A program made the position numbers and the translations under genes. A stretch of DNA of 64,000 bases. Origin: Anastatus disparis. Taxonomy: Eukaryota; Arthropoda; Insecta; Hymenoptera; Eupelmidae. The notes under the pieces are model-generated. The model saw only the letters and a list, made by a program, of their open reading frames with translations, ran no database searches and had not been told where the DNA came from. This document shows, piece by piece, positions 25,447 through 38,880 of the stretch (position 1 is the stretch's first letter; each line of letters opens with the position of its first letter). Location of the stretch: contig JAFFSR010000237.1 in assembly GCA_017163975.1 (NCBI GenBank), positions 2,418,001-2,482,000 of the forward strand, read 5' to 3'.

Positions 25447-25640
25447 GAGGTCTCTGTGGCTCATTCGGTAGAGCGACGGATTCGTAATCTCGAGGATCCG
25501 AGTTCTAATCCTGTTCTCGGCTAATTTATACAAGCACCACTGTATACTTATATGTGCTTTGTTCACAGACACACTGCAGACCTCCGTCGCTAATTAGCAT
25601 CGCAATGATAGCATAAATACAGTGACGTTAAATGAAAACA
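25447..25640 (+). mobile_element. tRNA-derived SINE, copy C (near full length)
   Basis: The head reads like a tRNA (TGGCTCATTCGGTAGAGCG A-box region, anticodon-like loop TTCGTAA, altered B box GAGTTCTAATCC). The shared body follows (TACAAGCACCACTGTA, TGTGCTTTGTTCACAGACACACTG, CTCCGTCGCTAATTAGCATC), ending AGTGACGTTAAATG and an A-rich tail. Same orientation as copy A, opposite to copy B. Confidence 0.9.
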
Positions 25641-27150
25641 ATAAAAAAAGTTAGCGTTTTGATTGTAATAATGTTTTGGGCTGTTTTTTATCATTTTATG
25701 ACCATTAAAAATGAATACGATTTTTTTACCATTTCATGGCCATTTCTTTGGCATTATTATTAATAATTGCCATAAATTTTTATATACACTATTTTTATGT
25801 TCACATTTTAACCAGGGGTTTTTAGACATTTTCACTAATCATACAAAATTTTTTAATAATTTGATAATTTTAAAGTTATTTAATACTAAAATATTTTAAT
25901 AAAAAATAATAATTTACCAAAATTAATACCAATTTCATTTTCACGTTTGCTATAATTAAAAAAATAAAACTAAAGTATGCAAATATTAAACAATTAGCTT
26001 CCCTCGATGAGAAAACATAAAATTAAAAAATCCACAAACAATACAAATACCAAATAAAGAAATAAATTCAATATTACTAAACAACCGTACTACTATCTCC
26101 ACCTTCATTCAAGTGTTACTTTTACATTCTACGGATTCACACAGGATAAATTTATCTATCCAATACATCCGGGCGTTTTGCGTTTAAAAAAAAGCAAAGG
26201 AAAGAAAAGATAAATACAAAAAAACTAAAACAAAACACTTAAAACACACATATAAATGTAAAAAAAAGCGATGGTAAAAAACTTTCTCTCTCTCGAACCA
26301 CCTATTCTGCAACTCTTGGAATCTATTAAGATCGTTGCATCAGTATTATCCCTTTCAAAATAAAGAAAAAAAAATCTGATTTATTTTACTTAGCGGTAAA
26401 TATAGTCATTGTCATTTTGTTTTAAAAATAGAGGAAAAAAATCTTCGATACTCGAAAAAGTTTTCACTTAAGATAAAGTTTTAGAGTGTGAGATAAAGCT
26501 GGATGAAAAAAAAGAGTTTCATGGGAACATTTTTTACATACGTTTTCGATGATACTTATAAAACTTTTTTTTCAAATCAGTGAAAGTTTTTCAATCCTCA
26601 TTATTTATAATCAACAATTATGTTACTGATTTGACTAATTTAAATTTGGTTTTTCTATCAGTCGATTAACATATAGTTAGCGTAGAAAAAAAAAGTTTTA
26701 ACTTTTAATTTTTAACTTTCTATTATTATAAAAAATGAAAAATTATCAAATTTGACGAACATGATTTCTAATATGGTTCTTAATGGCATCGTACAGTTTG
26801 ATGATAATGAAATTAATATGACAACACGCAACGTCAATGCAGATACGTCAAACTCATCGTAAAGTCATGTACATCAATTACTTTGTTAAAAAAATTACCA
26901 ATTTTCTCTTAAACTCAATTTCATTAATGTCAAATGTGAATTTAAATATTTAAAACAAGCTGCAAACCTGACCCAAATCATAAAAAACGTTCATAAAATT
27001 ACTCATCAAATTTGCACTTTAAATAACATCCATTAAATCGCAATAAAAACTTTCAATCTCAAAAGAAGAATCCAATTAACAATGTAATACTAATAGTCCC
27101 TCTATTAAATAATTTAATCACCTCAACAAAAAAAATGCATATGTCAAAAA
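25641..27150. other. AT-rich intergenic DNA
   Basis: No coding frame with splice support, RNA gene or repeat was seen. Confidence 0.55.
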
Positions 27151-30100
27151 AAAAGCATTTCTTCCTTGTTAAATCTTGCTCGTTACAGCAACTGTTACAG
27201 AGAATCGTCTAGAAAATAGCTTATGCACACACGAGCCTTCCTATTATTTTTCCAGCTCTTACTAAAAAGTCATACGCGCATGTGTGTGCGCAGAGTTTTT
27301 GAGAGCTCGTCTCTCATATAATCCATTTTAACGAGCAGTCAGCTTTTATTCTCTTTACTTTTTTTTTCTTCTCGATCGTGTTGCAATGCGTGTAATGCAG
27401 CGCGAGCTCTTTGTGCGCTCTGTATATGTAACAAGTTTTAATGGGAAAACTATATATGTGCGTTTTGGATTAAAGTATGTGAGATATTTAGCTGAAAGAG
27501 AGGATAATAATATGAAAAGCAGCTGTAATGCTTTGCGTATTATTTTTCATTTTTTAAAGATCTCTAATACTAGGGTAACATTACGAATTAGTTAAAGGTC
27601 GAATTCATTTAAGTTTTTGACTTTGTGATTTATTTTTTTTTCTTGTCTTCTAATTAAGAATGTCTGAGACCTTAAGTCAAGCATTAAGACATAAATTTTC
27701 AAGTCTCAAAACGTGTACTTTTTTTTCTCTAACCATTACTTTTTTTCTTTAAATAAATGGCAAGTCTCTTTTGCCAAGTCGATATTTTTCAAAGGCGTTA
27801 ATTCATAAATTTTAAGTTCTTAGTCAACAATTCGAGATAATAAAAGATACGTAACCGGCAATTATAAAGCTTAAAATTTGCAGTTCTCGCTCTTTTAAAG
27901 AAACTTTTTTATTTTTTTTTCATTTTTGCGCTTTGCGCAATGTACCACGAAAATACGCATTAGGCGCTTGGCAAAACCGCGTGTTCTCAAAAAAACAAGA
28001 CAGAGAGAGAGGGAGACCCCAAAAAAAGGAAAAATTTAAAAAGAAGAAAAATAAAAACAACAACTAAACGGTGCGCCGCGCAAAAATAATTATATGCGAC
28101 GTTAAGGTAAGGCGCAAAATTGCAATTGTTTTAAACTCGTGAAAATTCGAATTGCTTAGCGCGTGGGACATATTATGCTCGCATATGATGCGCTCACCTC
28201 CAAAAGGAATCTCCTCTCTATCTTTCTCTTTGCGGTTCGTCCGCAATATTGCGACAAATATGCAAGTGTATGTACGTATATATATTTCTTTATTCTACAT
28301 ACTATGAAACATTTTTCCATGTTTTTCTTTCCCTCTCTCTCTCTCTCTCTTAGTTTAAAGTAAAGTTTTCATAACTCGCTAAGAGATTCACCCGTGGTAA
28401 AAAAAACAACAGTAAAGAAAGAAGGTAAGAATCATCGTCGAAAGTGAACTTGGAGCTTATGCGATGCTCATTATATGCGTATACGTATAATACTGCGGCT
28501 TTTAAAACAATGGGGCGCACAAAAAAATAATAATAAAAAAAAATAAAAAAAAAAAAGGAAAATGACTTTTTCCAGTCAACAAGTATATTATATGAGTATC
28601 GCGGCTAATTATGATTGTTATAATTTTTTTTTCTTTTTTTGTTTTTTAAGGACTTTCCTTACTTAATGTTTATTACAATTTTAAGAAAGCGAATTGTCAA
28701 AGAAAATTTTAAATATGTGTTATGCGAGTGTGTGTGTGTATGATTCTTAATTTTTTTTTTATGGAAAAGTAAACTCTTTGAATTTTGCGGTTTTTTCGTA
28801 ACGCGAAAAACGTTCGTTTCTTACTTTTTAAAAAAAAACAATTTCTCGGTTATTTTCATCTCATCAAAATTGTCATTTATTTAATAACGCGAATATATTT
28901 TCACTTTTATAGTGAAAATGTATGATATTATGCGGTAAAGAAATTTTTTTTTTATATTCAACTAGCAGGCTTGTATTTTAAAGTGATTTTTATGTTGTTT
29001 ATCAAAATATTATTTGTTATTTGAAAATTTGATATTTCAAATTTTCAATATGCTTTTTTAAGGGCCCTTCGAACGAAAAAATAATAAATCATTCGAAATA
29101 GTTTTTACAATAACTTTCTCCAATATTAATTTTTCATTTATAATGCTGTTATTAAAAACTCTTCAAGAAATTACGGTTTAATTTTCATTATCAAAATATA
29201 CATACAAAATTTAACCATCAATTATCAACGATTCAATACAAAGTAAACATCAACCAAAAAGTTTCAAATCATCATCCGTAATACTCATCCATATCCTTCT
29301 CTTAATAAAAATTACAAAAGCTAATGCACACGAAGAAAAAAAAATTCTAAAACTTCATTCTCTTGAAAAAAATGACAGTGAATAATCGTTACGTTCCGCA
29401 TTATATCCACGCCACCCAAAGTGACGTTTTGAATATTAACGCGTTCGCGTATATATAACGCGTGCCGTTGTTTTATACAAACAAAAAAGTTTCCCATTGT
29501 TCGCGCCTTACTCCGAAAAACAAAAAGCCATTTTCGTATCATCAAGTAGCTCCATAAATATGACAGACTAATTGTATCGCGTTATGTATATACGCGCGTT
29601 ACTTTGCCAGGGAGTATTACACAAAGATCTATCTTTTGATCAAAACAATAAATTTCACTCTATAGCTTGGCTGGTTAATTTTCTTTTCTTCTTTTTTTTT
29701 TTTATTATTTGAAATAAGTACACAGCTTGTTACGTTGGGGATTTTTAAGAGGATGAAGAGGATGTGAAAAGATGTAATGAATTGTTTAAAGCTAGTGACA
29801 TTGTCAATTAATTTTTTATTGTTGTTAAAGAGGTAAATGTTATACATGGGAAAGGAATGATGAAAAATTGTATTTTTTATTCAACTGTGATAGTTTTTTT
29901 AATAACATAAAATAAATTATTAAAAATAACTATAAAAGTAACTATAAGATTCTCTTGTTGTTATTGTTAATATAAAAAACAACAATAAGATTCTCTTTAC
30001 GTTCTCTCAAGGGAATCAATTTAATTTAAAAATTTCCAATCTGAAATACACAATAAATTTTCAAAACTACATTCAGCAATACAATTTATTCAAAACTTTT

Positions 30101-31000
30101 ATATTTTTCAAACTACATTGTCAAATCAAATCTAAAATGCATAACGCTTTACAAGATTGATACACACCGCAAAACTTATTCTACGCGCAACACCATTTCT
30201 TTATAAAATCTTATTTCACTCATGCAACTCCCATGTGAATACTCATGCATATATATATCCTCTTTCTTCGATGATATCGCGTGCGCGCAACGCTTCTTTT
30301 TTCTTATTCTCCGTTCGCTATTTTTTTTTACGTAATCGCGTATATAGAAGCGAGCACTCGACTAATTGCAATTATCGCGATGTGTACAGTATATGTATAA
30401 GTTATGCGTATATGTGTGTACGTTATATAGAAAAATCGGTAATGCCAAAGTGCAACCGGAAGAAAGATCCTTTAAGGCTTTAATATTTCTCGTTCTATGT
30501 GTATACATAATAATGTAAATGATGGTAATTCCGAGTCATTGAATGAAAGTATTTTTCTTCTGTTCTCTCTAATACGTACTTTTTCATTAATGAGTTTTCT
30601 GTTTACCTTTGCTTACCCATTGACGCATTCATCACGAGACGGGGTATATAATTTTCTGTGTCGCAATGTTACAATGTCTTCCGATCCCTTTCCTCTCGCC
30701 TTCGTTTTTTTCTTTCTTTTCTCATGAAAAAAAATAACAAATCGAGGATACAGTGTATTTTCTATAGACGTTGCGTTTTGTCTTTACTTTTTTTTTTTAT
30801 TCTTTTTACTGAACGAGGAAGCCGATGGCGATGTGGTAAAATAAAAAAGCCAAGTTTTCGAAATAGGATTCATTAAGGGAAAAAAATAATCACATCGATA
30901 TATCTTAAGAATCAAACTGTATTGTCTTTGCAAATACGTGCGAATGCAATTTTATTTAAGTTTTTAGTAAGAAGCTAGAGGCTACAATCACAATTTGTCT
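27151..31000. other. Low-complexity, regulatory-looking intergenic region
   Basis: CpG-bearing words (for example 27270-27430, 28070-28180, 29440-29600, 30280-30370), CT tracts and purine runs alternate with AT-rich DNA. The open frames between 27386 and 30876 are short, low-complexity or overlap on both strands; none has a recognisable domain. A distal promoter or enhancer cluster is possible but unproven. Confidence 0.4.
28332..28350. repeat. (CT)n microsatellite
   Basis: Uninterrupted CT dinucleotides. Confidence 0.85.
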
Positions 31001-31706
31001 TTTATATAGATTAGCTTAAAATTTCTTTTTTAAATCTGGTTATTGATTGTCGCTAAAATTGATTTAATAATGTCGTGATTCTTACATTTCGTCATTACAA
31101 AAACAAAGTATCTCAAGTATCGAATTTCGCGAGCACTTATTCAAATTGACGTTTCAAAAATGAAAAAAGAAAGAAGGAATTTATTAAAATGAGAAGTATA
31201 CCGATTTCAGCTTGAAAATCGGTCGAAAAAATTTGAATTCGTCGAGTGTCATTTTTCTCTCTCACACTCCGTTCGCATCGTGAAATTGTAAATTTCACTT
31301 TTTACAAAATTGGTAACACTCGATCTTATGAAGAAATCTTCTCAATTTTTTTTTAAAGATAAATGGCTCTTGCTATTAGATTATTGGTTTCACTTTGATG
31401 TGCTAATCAAGCCGATTGTCTTAGATTTCTTAAGTCATTATTTAAAATACATCTTCCATTGATTAAATGAACCACAAAAATTCTTCATTATAATAAGTAT
31501 TTTATTATGTTTGAATGGAAATTTACAATTTTATTTTTTAATTAACATTCATCTATTTAATCTACAATAACAATTTAACATTAAAAGCGAATAAATTATA
31601 ATTACATTTACAATCAATTATACATATATTACAAATAAATATGTACTTAACATAAATTTATGTACAAAATAATGTGAAAGTTATTCATAGCAATAATTTA
31701 AATTGC

Positions 31707-31712
31707 TTTATT
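31707..31712 (-). terminator. Polyadenylation-type signal overlapping the stop of the EAR/NG-repeat gene
   Basis: The minus-strand stop region reads CAT TAA ATAAAG, so AATAAA begins inside the stop codon. If used, the 3' UTR would be only about 20-30 bases. Other AATAAA motifs lie further down. Confidence 0.35.
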
Positions 31713-34700
31713 TAATGAATACCTTGTTGAATAACTTTATAAATTGTGCTATTTGATTTAAAGCCAGCAAATAAATAGTTTTTATTCGCGTAACGAAACG
31801 GCGATAGAACTTGAATATCCTCAGCCCAATAGGATAATTTCAATTGGAATTTCTAAAAGAAAAAGAGGAAAAATTTTATTTTACAAATTGAAAATATTTT
31901 CGTTTCTCCGACTATTTACGCGGGCATGAAAAGTAAAAGCAATAGCAGAAATATAATTGTAAATTCAAAAATTCAAAGTACAATTGAAAGTTACTGCAAT
32001 ACCGCAAATACCGACATTTATGTATTACGCAAGCATTAATCATTTTAAGTATGCAATTTTGTGTTAAAATGAATTCTTACCCCGAAGTACATATATTCGT
32101 ATATGTAAAACCATCCGAATTTAGTTGTTGTAACGATAAATGCCTCGCTGCTACCAACATCTTGAAAAAATAAAATTGTATTAATAAATAAAATAAAACA
32201 TGGTGCTATTGATTAATAATTTAATTAATTGCATTACCTCCAGTATAAAACACATTCAAACTATTAACTCTGGACTCGAAATATAAATTTTGGTAATCAT
32301 TAAAATTGTCAATAATAGGATCGTAGATAAATATTTGCAAGGCATCGATATCGGGATTATTTAGGATTACAAAATATTTATTATCCCTTGTGATCGAAGA
32401 AACATATTTACTTCCTCCAGTTGCAAATGCGCGAATAAACTGGAACTAAATTAAAATAGAACGAATTAAAATATTATTTCAATTATGAATTCAGTAATTA
32501 AATTTATTTACCTGGCGAGTCTTCGAATCAAAGCGTAGAAGCAAAGATTCTGCTTTTCCTTTTACACATCCAATCAATGCGTGTATCCCTATATTATCAA
32601 TTTCAAAAATATGTATAGATTTAGCTCCATCCGTTAGTATCGCTTGAAGAAAGCTTATTTGGTTATTTTCCAAATTTATTTCATACAAAACAGACTTTAC
32701 AGCGTGACTTCTTTCTGTTTTGTCATAAAATATGGCTAATATTAAATACAATTTTTCTGAAAATAATAAAGCATAACAATAGTTAAAAATTTTTATTTTA
32801 TATTAATTTGAAAAAAAAAATATAATTAAAACTTACTATTAACTACAAAGATTTGGGCATCTGAGATAAAACCATCTATTTGTATCGGTGGCTCCTGTAT
32901 CTCTGTTTTTTTATTATCATCAAACTTCATCCAAAGTAATCTAGAACTTTCGTGAATACTTGAATTCTTTGAACAATATTCGCTACTGGAAACTGCGTTA
33001 CTCATAATTCTCAATCCAAAGAGTCCATTTGGATCGTAAAAATTAAATGTTACAAAAGCATTATCTGATTGATTTATCCATTGTTTACCTGACGAGTAAA
33101 TCTCAGCAACATATTGCCTTCTACAAGTGCAATCACCTTGTAAACCACAGAATGATGCATCTTCCGATGCGTATATATCTAGCCGAGTAATTGATTCAAT
33201 TTGAATGCTCCGTACATTTTGTACTCTCGGAAATTGTAAATTTAATTTATCATCCACTTCTAGATAATGTAACTGTTCTACAAAGACATTAGGGGAATTT
33301 TCAAATTTATTCATTAAGTTATTGATTGATACTTCTTCCTTGTGCAGTGCACCTACTGTCCATTTGTTCTGTAAAAATTGAATTGAAACGATATTTTGAG
33401 GTTCAAGATCATTAACTTTTCCGGAAACATTTACAGAACCTAAAATCTCAGTATCAGCTTCGAAGATCTGTTATAAATCGAAGATTATGTTAATTAATGA
33501 TCATATCATTTAAACTAAAATTGATATATTTGATTCTTCCAAACTCACCAGATTTCCAAAAATTTCAATGTTTTGGTGATTCAATAGACTATTATTATAC
33601 ATTGTGTTTATATGAATATTATTTATCGTAGGTGTTTCAATATCTCCATCAACGACAAATTCTGATGCAAATGTCTTTTTACCATAGATTACATTTGGTA
33701 ATGACGTAGCTTTATTTACTACCAGATTTCCAGGTTTGATTCCATTTATAATAGATACGGAAGTCCCATCTAGAAAATATTATTTTATAAATCAAACACT
33801 TCATTTACGGATGATTAATATGATATAATAAAAAGTGTACTTACTTAAAACTGTAATTGGTTTATTGAACTCTACATCACCAAATATTTCAATATCTTCT
33901 TGAATAGATACTCTCTTCTTTTTAAAATCATCAAAATCTATGCCATCTAGTTGATATACGGTAACATCATTTTTTACTTTTAAATATTCAAAATGTAAAT
34001 GTTTTGGCATTCCCTTGTTTTTAGTAACAAGATTGTCTAATGAAACACCGTGAATTTTATTATTTGTTGTTAATTTACCAATTTCAATTTGTCCCAGGAA
34101 TGTTATTTCGGCCGAAATGCTATCATTACTGTATCTCCGATACATTTGAGAATTCAATTCAATAATATCAATGTCATTGATGATTTGGATGTCAATATTA
34201 TTTGTAACTTCAAGATTGCCAACTTCTAGACCTTTTTTAAAGACCTTTTTACCTTTGATGTATAATTTTGAATTTGTATTTGAATCTACTACAGCATCAG
34301 AAACAATTTCATGAATTTTTCGAAGAACTAAAGAATCATCCTTTTCAAGATATAAGGATTCTATAGTAATTGGACTGTAGAGATCAACGTGAGTGTTAAT
34401 TATTTGATCTCCATGTTTTGTTACTGCGTTGTCGAACAAATTACTTAACGAGTGCAAGTTTTCCGATGGATTATTCCAAGAAATGTTTCCAAAAACGCGT
34501 AGACTGTTCATATTTTTCATTGGTATCACTTTTAATTCTTCTAATATCTAAAAATATAATAGAATATTATTAGCCATATAAATTATAATTTCTGTTGTGG
34601 TATAAGAATTGCGTTTGTACTTACCGTAGAAATATTTTTGTCGTTTAAAGTTCGAGTGATGACATCTCCTTTAACAAAAAGTTCGGAAAATGTTATGTTG

Positions 34701-37700
34701 CCATAAAAAGTGCTTGGCTTATTAACGTACACCAGATTAGATAAATTTTTGTTATTTAACTTTTCTGTTTTTAAATAATTTATGCTTGCATCTTGAACTG
34801 AAACTTTGTCGATAGTTTGTTTTTTAGTTTTTGACAATGCTATTGCAAAAATATCATTAATATTTTGGCCATTCAAATAAGTAACATTCAAATCTCCCGT
34901 TATAAGCAGATCCTTAATATTTGTAGTTTCCATAATTTCTACAAAATTTTTATTTTTTAAAATTTCCAAGAAATCGTAGATTGACTCTCCATTAATTTCA
35001 TTAACTTGTAAATTTTTTTCAACTTTTATATCGCCATCAATTGTCAAATGCATATTGTCAGATTGGTTACTTATTCTTTCCAGAGCAATTAAAGCTTCTG
35101 TCAAATTTTCGTTTAACAGTTTATCTACTAATATATGTCTGCTATTTATACTGTCTGTTCTTAATTCATCTATGTTCAAGTTTTGATTCAATCTTAATGC
35201 TTGTTTAAAAGCGATTGTTTCTTGTGAATTTAAACGGTCCATTTGGAGATTATTAACCATCATTTCACCATAAACGCGTACGGCTTCAAATTCTGTAGTT
35301 CCCGTAAACTGATATGAATCATTAGAGTGCATAATAAATTCTATTGGAATGCCATTGTAACTTTCAGTGATAATATTATCCGCAGACAATTGTTTGATAT
35401 ATACGCTTTTATAAAAAGTTAGTTCATTGAAAGACTCACCGAACACTCTTTCAACAACTCCAGATTTTTCATTTATAATCTTGTTAAATTGGAAATTCGT
35501 AAAAGTTACATTATCAAGATCATCAAACTTTTGAGAATTTACATATAGAAAATCTTCCTCTTTACAATCATTGATATACTGAGATTTTAATTCATCAATC
35601 GACGCAGTCTTTTTAAAAGTGATTGAATTTTCAATAATTTGATCTCTAGATTTGCTCCATGAATTTTCTAAAATTTCATCGATGTTACATGAATTTACGT
35701 TATCTGTATCTAATGCAAGGTTAGCGTAAGGTTCCAGTTCCAAATTTTTAATAAATATATTTCCATCGATGAAAATTTTTTCATACAACTGTGCTGATTG
35801 GTTAAATGGAACAGAGATATTTTCATTGACTATCAATTCATCCGTGATTATCAAATGGCCAATTGTTACTTTTCCTTAAAATTTATTAAAATTTTATCAA
35901 ATAATTTTTTTTTGCTATTTATAAAAATGAAAATTTAATGAAATACCTTCAATAACGTTCTCTTTTGTCATCATAGCAGCTTCTTTTACAGGCACTCCAT
36001 TAATTATATCAACATAAAGATGATTTACATCCAACGTATCAATATAAACATCGTCTAATGTTTGTTTTGTATATTTCGTTAGAAGTTCAGATGATGGAAC
36101 GCCGTTTACTTTATTAGTTGTAAGATTCACTGCTTGCATAGCGCTTTTGTACTGAATATTACCTAATATAATTAAAATAAACATTTAGAATTCAAATTTA
36201 TTTCTTCATATAGAAGAAAAATGAAAATTTAGATATAGAATTTACCATTTATAACTTGTTTTTTTCCAATAATGAATAAATCTTCGAAAAAGTCTTTAAC
36301 ATTAATGCCATTTAGATTTTCGGTGATTAAATTTTCCAGTATAATATCGTTTTGAAGAGTAATGGTATCGTTTTGGATTGAAAAATCCTTTGTGTAAATA
36401 TCAGAAAATCGTATTCTCTTCTTATCATTTACCCGTAACCAATCTAAAATAAATTTATTTTAATTATATTAAATGTATATTAATAAAAAAATTAGATAAG
36501 CATAGTATAATTATTTACTATTATAATTATATCCACACAACGATAATACTTCCAAATTATCAACAATTATTTTTTTCACTACTAATGGTTTTGAGAAATT
36601 TTGATCTGCTTGAAGATCTATGATATTCTCTAGTTCGACTTTTTCATCGTTCAAATAGTCAACTTTCAAATTATCTACATCAAATTCTTGAATTTGTAAG
36701 TCTCCATCAATAACGACGTCACCAGTAAGTGAAATAGTTTTATCTTTAGTAAGAACATTTTCAGAAGAAACCAAAACAGAGTCAACTCTGTTTTTAAATT
36801 CCAATAATTCAGTTTTTATTTCTAAAGGATTGACTTCTGTTATATTTTCTTCGTTGACAAATTCCAATAAAGATATACTTCCTTCTCCCAGAAAAACTTT
36901 CTGCAATTGTAATGGAGCCGTAATAGATGAATTTTGTGAAAATGGAAGAAACTCAGGCCAACTCTTTTTCAAATCTTCGACAATAGGCCTTTGAGCACTT
37001 AACAAATTTTGTATCTCTTCAAAACAATAACTTATTTCATCAGGCTTAATAACTTCTGAAAAATATAGTTGAAACATTATTAAAATATTAAATTCCAATT
37101 TAAACAATAAATAAATTAAAATTATTAAAAGTCTTAAAATACTTCTAAAATATTTTTAATCATTTCTCAAAATACTTAACCAGATTGCTCTCCAAAATAC
37201 GTCTGCCACAGTTCAATTTGAAAAGTATCATCAGAATAATGCTTCACTATCATAATCCTTATCAAGCCTTGGTATTCTAATATTTTAATATTTCTAATAT
37301 CAGTGAGCTGGGTTTCTTGAAAATGTAAACGATCTAAATACGTATACTCATTTTTTTCTATTTTATAAATATTTATCGTATTCTGTAACATTAAATAAAC
37401 TTTAACAATGACTAATAATCATAAATTAAAAAATTAGATTATGAAATCCTAAAAAACTTACCACATTAATCACAAACATTATTGTTTCATCGTTAACATT
37501 CACCACGCTCACTGAATTTGGCGATTTTATTTCTGGTATTGTCATGTATCTTTCAAAATCGAGTCCTAAAATAATCATTACATTACATAACAACTTTTTC
37601 AATTTACTAGTAGCAAAGTCACTCACCGTTCCATTTGTATATTCCACTTGTATTCTCATCAGTTATTAATATGAAACTTTCCTCTTTATAATAGTAAGTA

Positions 37701-38727
37701 TAAACAGATAGTACAGAATTTATAGTTTTTAAATATTTAATAGGCTCGGCAAAAGTTTTAAATTCGTATAAGATACAGCTGGTTTCTTTATTCTCATATT
37801 CAGACGTTAAAACTAAAATCGTCGATTCTTTAGTGTTGAAAGTTGATAAAGATTTGGCGGAATTAGTTATGTATTCATCTATAAAAGTCATCGAGGAGGT
37901 TCCTCCCCATATGTATATTCTAAAAAATAATTAATGTGTCATTAGTTTAAATATACAATTGAAGTTGTTACGAATTAAAAATCTAAAATAGAATATTTCT
38001 AAATACAAACTTGGTAGGTGTAGGACCGTTTACTGTGAAATTGACGTAACCGTAGGTAATCGCAAGGTACAATTGTTTTTGAAGTGAAAAGAAAGAGGCA
38101 TCGATCGGTACTAAGTTATCATGTTGCATTGTTTGATTATTTTTAAATTCTGATATACTATTTCCTTGATAATGAATACAAGAACTCGTTTGACACACGA
38201 GCAAAAATGTCGATCCTTTCCAGTCGTAATTCTACGTTTAACAAGATTATTTTAATAAAATTCATATTTATTTAAATCAGACCAATATATTTTTAAATAA
38301 CACCTACCTTGACAAATTTAACAGGCTCCTTCGAATTCGTAAGATAAGAAAGTTGATTAACGACTTGCGTATCATAAAAATTGCTAGAAATATACGATAT
38401 CTGTTCCTCCTCAATAAGATACATTTGGTTTGACGAAACAATCAGTCCCGGACAATTTTCATCTGGTGTGTCGCTCCATAATCTCAGCCAGTTTTCTTAA
38501 ATACAATAGAAAATTACATACACACCGAGTATTTGTTTGAAACATATTTTTTATTCTAATTTACCTATTTCACCCAACTCTTGCACATTTTCTGAAATTA
38601 TTTTATTATAAGATTCGTCCGTCTCTTTCCACTTATTGTGAATATAATCTCTAGTTGACACCGACACTTCACTTTTGCCATTGCTAATCAAAAAACTAAT
38701 TATAAATAATTTCAACGAAGATAACAT
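31712..38727 (-). CDS. Secreted protein of 1866 residues with terminal EAR/EPTP-like segments and a central NG-repeat array
   Basis: Seventeen minus-strand exons join in frame: 38565-38727, 38308-38495, 38011-38231, 37627-37919, 37462-37565, 37181-37382, 36519-37055, 36246-36443, 35947-36162, 34625-35874 (right edge uncertain by one base), 33845-34547, 33549-33769, 32837-33467, 32512-32756, 32238-32445, 32081-32160 and 31712-31852. A signal peptide (1-17) precedes about 370 residues with EAR/EPTP-like units (KIYIWGG near 191, GIYKWNG near 283), typical of seven-bladed propellers. Residues about 430-1480 are divergent repeats built on hydrophobic-NG-hydrophobic turns (LNGINV, VNGVPS, INGVPV, LNGQNI, INGESI). 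A cysteine cluster (CGLQGDCTC, 1539-1547) and more EAR-like units end the protein. Family unknown; insect Nasrat/Polehole/Closca eggshell proteins are similar in size and secretion, so a relation is possible but not shown. Confidence 0.9.
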
Positions 38728-38844
38728 TTTTGTCTTTTTTTTTTTTTATTTCGTTGGAGCGAGTATTGACGAAGCAATATCGATTTGGTATTACTTTTAA
38801 CACGTTTCCGAAATTTAAGAAAGTTGACCGACTAACGAGCGAGC

Positions 38845-38880
38845 GTAAACTGTTGGTAAACATACAAATTTTATAAGCCA
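38845..38880 (-). promoter_or_regulatory. Probable core promoter of the EAR/NG-repeat gene
   Basis: On the minus strand TATAAAA (38875-38869) lies about 25 bases before AACAGTTTACGC (ACAGT at 38853-38849), which resembles an arthropod initiator. The ATG follows about 120 bases later. A TATA plus initiator pair at this distance is typical of tissue-restricted genes; inference only. Confidence 0.4.

Noticed and set aside
25448..25525. Plus-strand tRNA gene
   Set aside because: The tRNA-like head has a damaged B box and continues into a body shared with two other loci, so it is a SINE head.
30157..30876. Three chained plus-strand open frames
   Set aside because: Low-complexity, different frames, no consistent splice sites, no recognisable product.
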